From JACQCV01 sp964634555 (GTDB lineage Bacteria; Patescibacteriota; Minisyncoccia; Phycocordibacterales; UBA12445): a stretch of DNA of 15,591 nt. Both the position numbers and the translations under genes were made by a program. Under the pieces are notes generated by a model, which saw only the letters and a list, made by a program, of their open reading frames with translations, ran no database searches and was not told the DNA's origin. The DNA lies in contig CAZWJJ010000017.1 in assembly GCA_964634555.1 (NCBI GenBank), forward strand, positions 1-15,591. Reading direction: 5' to 3'. Below, one piece after another: positions 14,710 to 15,591 of the stretch. Each line of letters starts with the position of its first letter. Position 1 is the stretch's first letter.

Positions 14710-14727
14710 TCGACTAAAGTAGCTTTG

Positions 14728-14752
14728 GCCCCGGTATGCGCCGGGGCTTTTT
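14728..14752 (+). terminator. Rho-independent terminator after the beta-CA-like gene
   Basis: A GC-only stem, GCCCCGG (14728-14734) with CCGGGGC (14741-14747), loop TATGCG, is followed by TTTTT. It is a strong terminator 18 bases after the stop codon. Confidence 0.9.
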
Positions 14753-14801
14753 CTATGCTATTATTTTGGAGTAATTTTAAATAGTTAAAATAATTAAATT
14801 T

Positions 14802-15591
14802 ATGGCTGACATAAAAAAAATAAAAGTGGCAATTAACGGGTTCGGTAGAATCGGCAGGCAGTTTTTAAAGGTTGCTCTGGCATCGGATGGGCTTGATATT
14901 GTGGCCATAAATGATCTTGGTGATCTTCAAAATCTGGCTTATCTTCTTAAATTTGATTCGGTTTATGGAAAATTTAACGGCGAGATCGGCATAGATAATG
15001 GATCATTGATCGTGAACGGCAAGCCGATTAAATTTATTCAAGAGCCGGATGCGACCAAATTACCATGGGGCGAATTGGGAATTGATATCGTCGTTGAGTC
15101 AACAGGAAGATTCACTTCATACGACAAGGCCAAGGCTCATCTTGATGCCGGTGCCAAGAGAGTTGTGCTTTCCGCCCCCGCCAAAGATGATCAGACTCCA
15201 ACATCGACTCCGAATGTTAATGTCGCCGCTTGTGGTGCCTCAAAGATCACCAGCAATGCTTCTTGCACTACCAACTCCATAACTCCTCTGGCCGCCATTC
15301 TCTATCAAAATCCGGGAATTAAATATTCAATGGTTACAACTGTTCATGGATATACCGCTGAACAGAGTCTTGTTGATGGTCCGATGCCGGCGCTTCATAA
15401 GGATTTCAGAAGGGGAAGAGCTGCAGGTGTGAATATTGTTCCAACAACTTCTGGGGCGACACTTGCGGCCGCTAAGGCCATTCCGGGTATGAAAGATAAA
15501 TTTGATGGACTCGCAATGCGTGTGCCGGTGGCAGCCGGTTCGATTCTGGATTTTAATTTTTTTTCTTTGTTTCCGACGACGGTTGTTGAAA
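14802..15591 (+). CDS. gap: Glyceraldehyde-3-phosphate dehydrogenase, type I, 3' truncated by window
   Basis: Glycolytic enzyme converting glyceraldehyde 3-phosphate, phosphate and NAD to 1,3-bisphosphoglycerate in the cytoplasm. 263 residues are visible and the frame is open to the end. The NAD site INGFGRIGRQ (11-20) and IND (36-38) are present. The catalytic Cys155 sits in SNASCTTNS and the catalytic base His182 in TTVHGYT, 27 residues later as in canonical enzymes. RVPV (240-243) is in place. Two conserved strings differ mildly from the usual form: HGYTAEQ instead of HAYTNDQ-like, and PTTSGAT instead of PTSTGAA-like. The ATG at 14802 lies in an AT-rich leader without an SD. A TAAAAT at 14786-14791 could be the -10 box, but no clear -35 is seen. 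The gap 14710-14801 otherwise holds only the preceding terminator. Confidence 0.97.
   Translation, partial: MADIKKIKVAINGFGRIGRQFLKVALASDGLDIVAINDLGDLQNLAYLLKFDSVYGKFNGEIGIDNGSLIVNGKPIKFIQEPDATKLPWGELGIDIVVESTGRFTSYDKAKAHLDAGAKRVVLSAPAKDDQTPTSTPNVNVAACGASKITSNASCTTNSITPLAAILYQNPGIKYSMVTTVHGYTAEQSLVDGPMPALHKDFRRGRAAGVNIVPTTSGATLAAAKAIPGMKDKFDGLAMRVPVAAGSILDFNFFSLFPTTVVE

Noticed and set aside
15049..15282. 77-codon plus-strand frame inside gap
   Set aside because: It is an out-of-frame shadow of the conserved GAPDH catalytic region.
1..15591. Possible recoding of TGA (as in Gracilibacteria/Absconditabacteria)
   Set aside because: leuS and atpB end at TGA at the expected family length, and no in-frame TGA interrupts a conserved gene.

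Overview
The window looks like a chromosomal segment from a small-genome bacterium of the Candidate Phyla Radiation (Patescibacteria, Parcubacteria-like). No taxonomic marker was searched, so this is an inference. It rests on: an F-type ATP synthase operon with reduced delta and epsilon subunits; a sigma-region-4 protein fused to a HARE-type winged helix; a membrane protein resembling the N-terminal half of Gram-positive/CPR type IV secretion ATPases; AT-rich coding sequence; and most genes lacking a Shine-Dalgarno (SD) site. The genetic code looks standard, because TGA ends leuS and atpB.

Layout. Bases 1-446 hold the 3' end of a FAD-linked oxidase. It converges on a minus-strand 181-residue protein (497-1042) with two copies of a cysteine-rich module. 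From a divergent promoter region the plus strand continues with leuS (1162-3552), a sigma4/HARE-HTH regulator (3597-4634) closed by a terminator, a membrane protein plus mltG pair (4728-6955), and a 97-residue orphan with its own promoter and terminator (6997-7325). The complete ATP synthase operon follows in canonical order, atpB-E-F-H-A-G-D-C (7365-13462). After it come a 140-base gap with a degenerate repeat-like element, a 368-residue beta-carbonic-anhydrase-like protein (13603-14709) with its own promoter and terminator, and the 5' part of a glyceraldehyde-3-phosphate dehydrogenase gene (14802-end).

How the genes work together. The atp genes encode a complete proton-type FoF1 enzyme. LeuRS charges tRNA-Leu, MltG acts in peptidoglycan synthesis, and GAPDH serves glycolysis. 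The remaining genes are poorly characterised.

The most notable observations are: (1) the 13603-14709 protein carries beta-carbonic anhydrase zinc motifs (CMDGR and HRGC), and its second half looks like a degenerate duplicate that lost the zinc ligands, as in carboxysomal CsoSCA although no carboxysome gene is nearby; (2) there are two styles of translation start, in which three uncharacterised single-gene units have perfect AGGAGG sites, their own promoters and terminators, while housekeeping genes have no SD and several appear leaderless; (3) GATC is over-represented throughout the parts counted.
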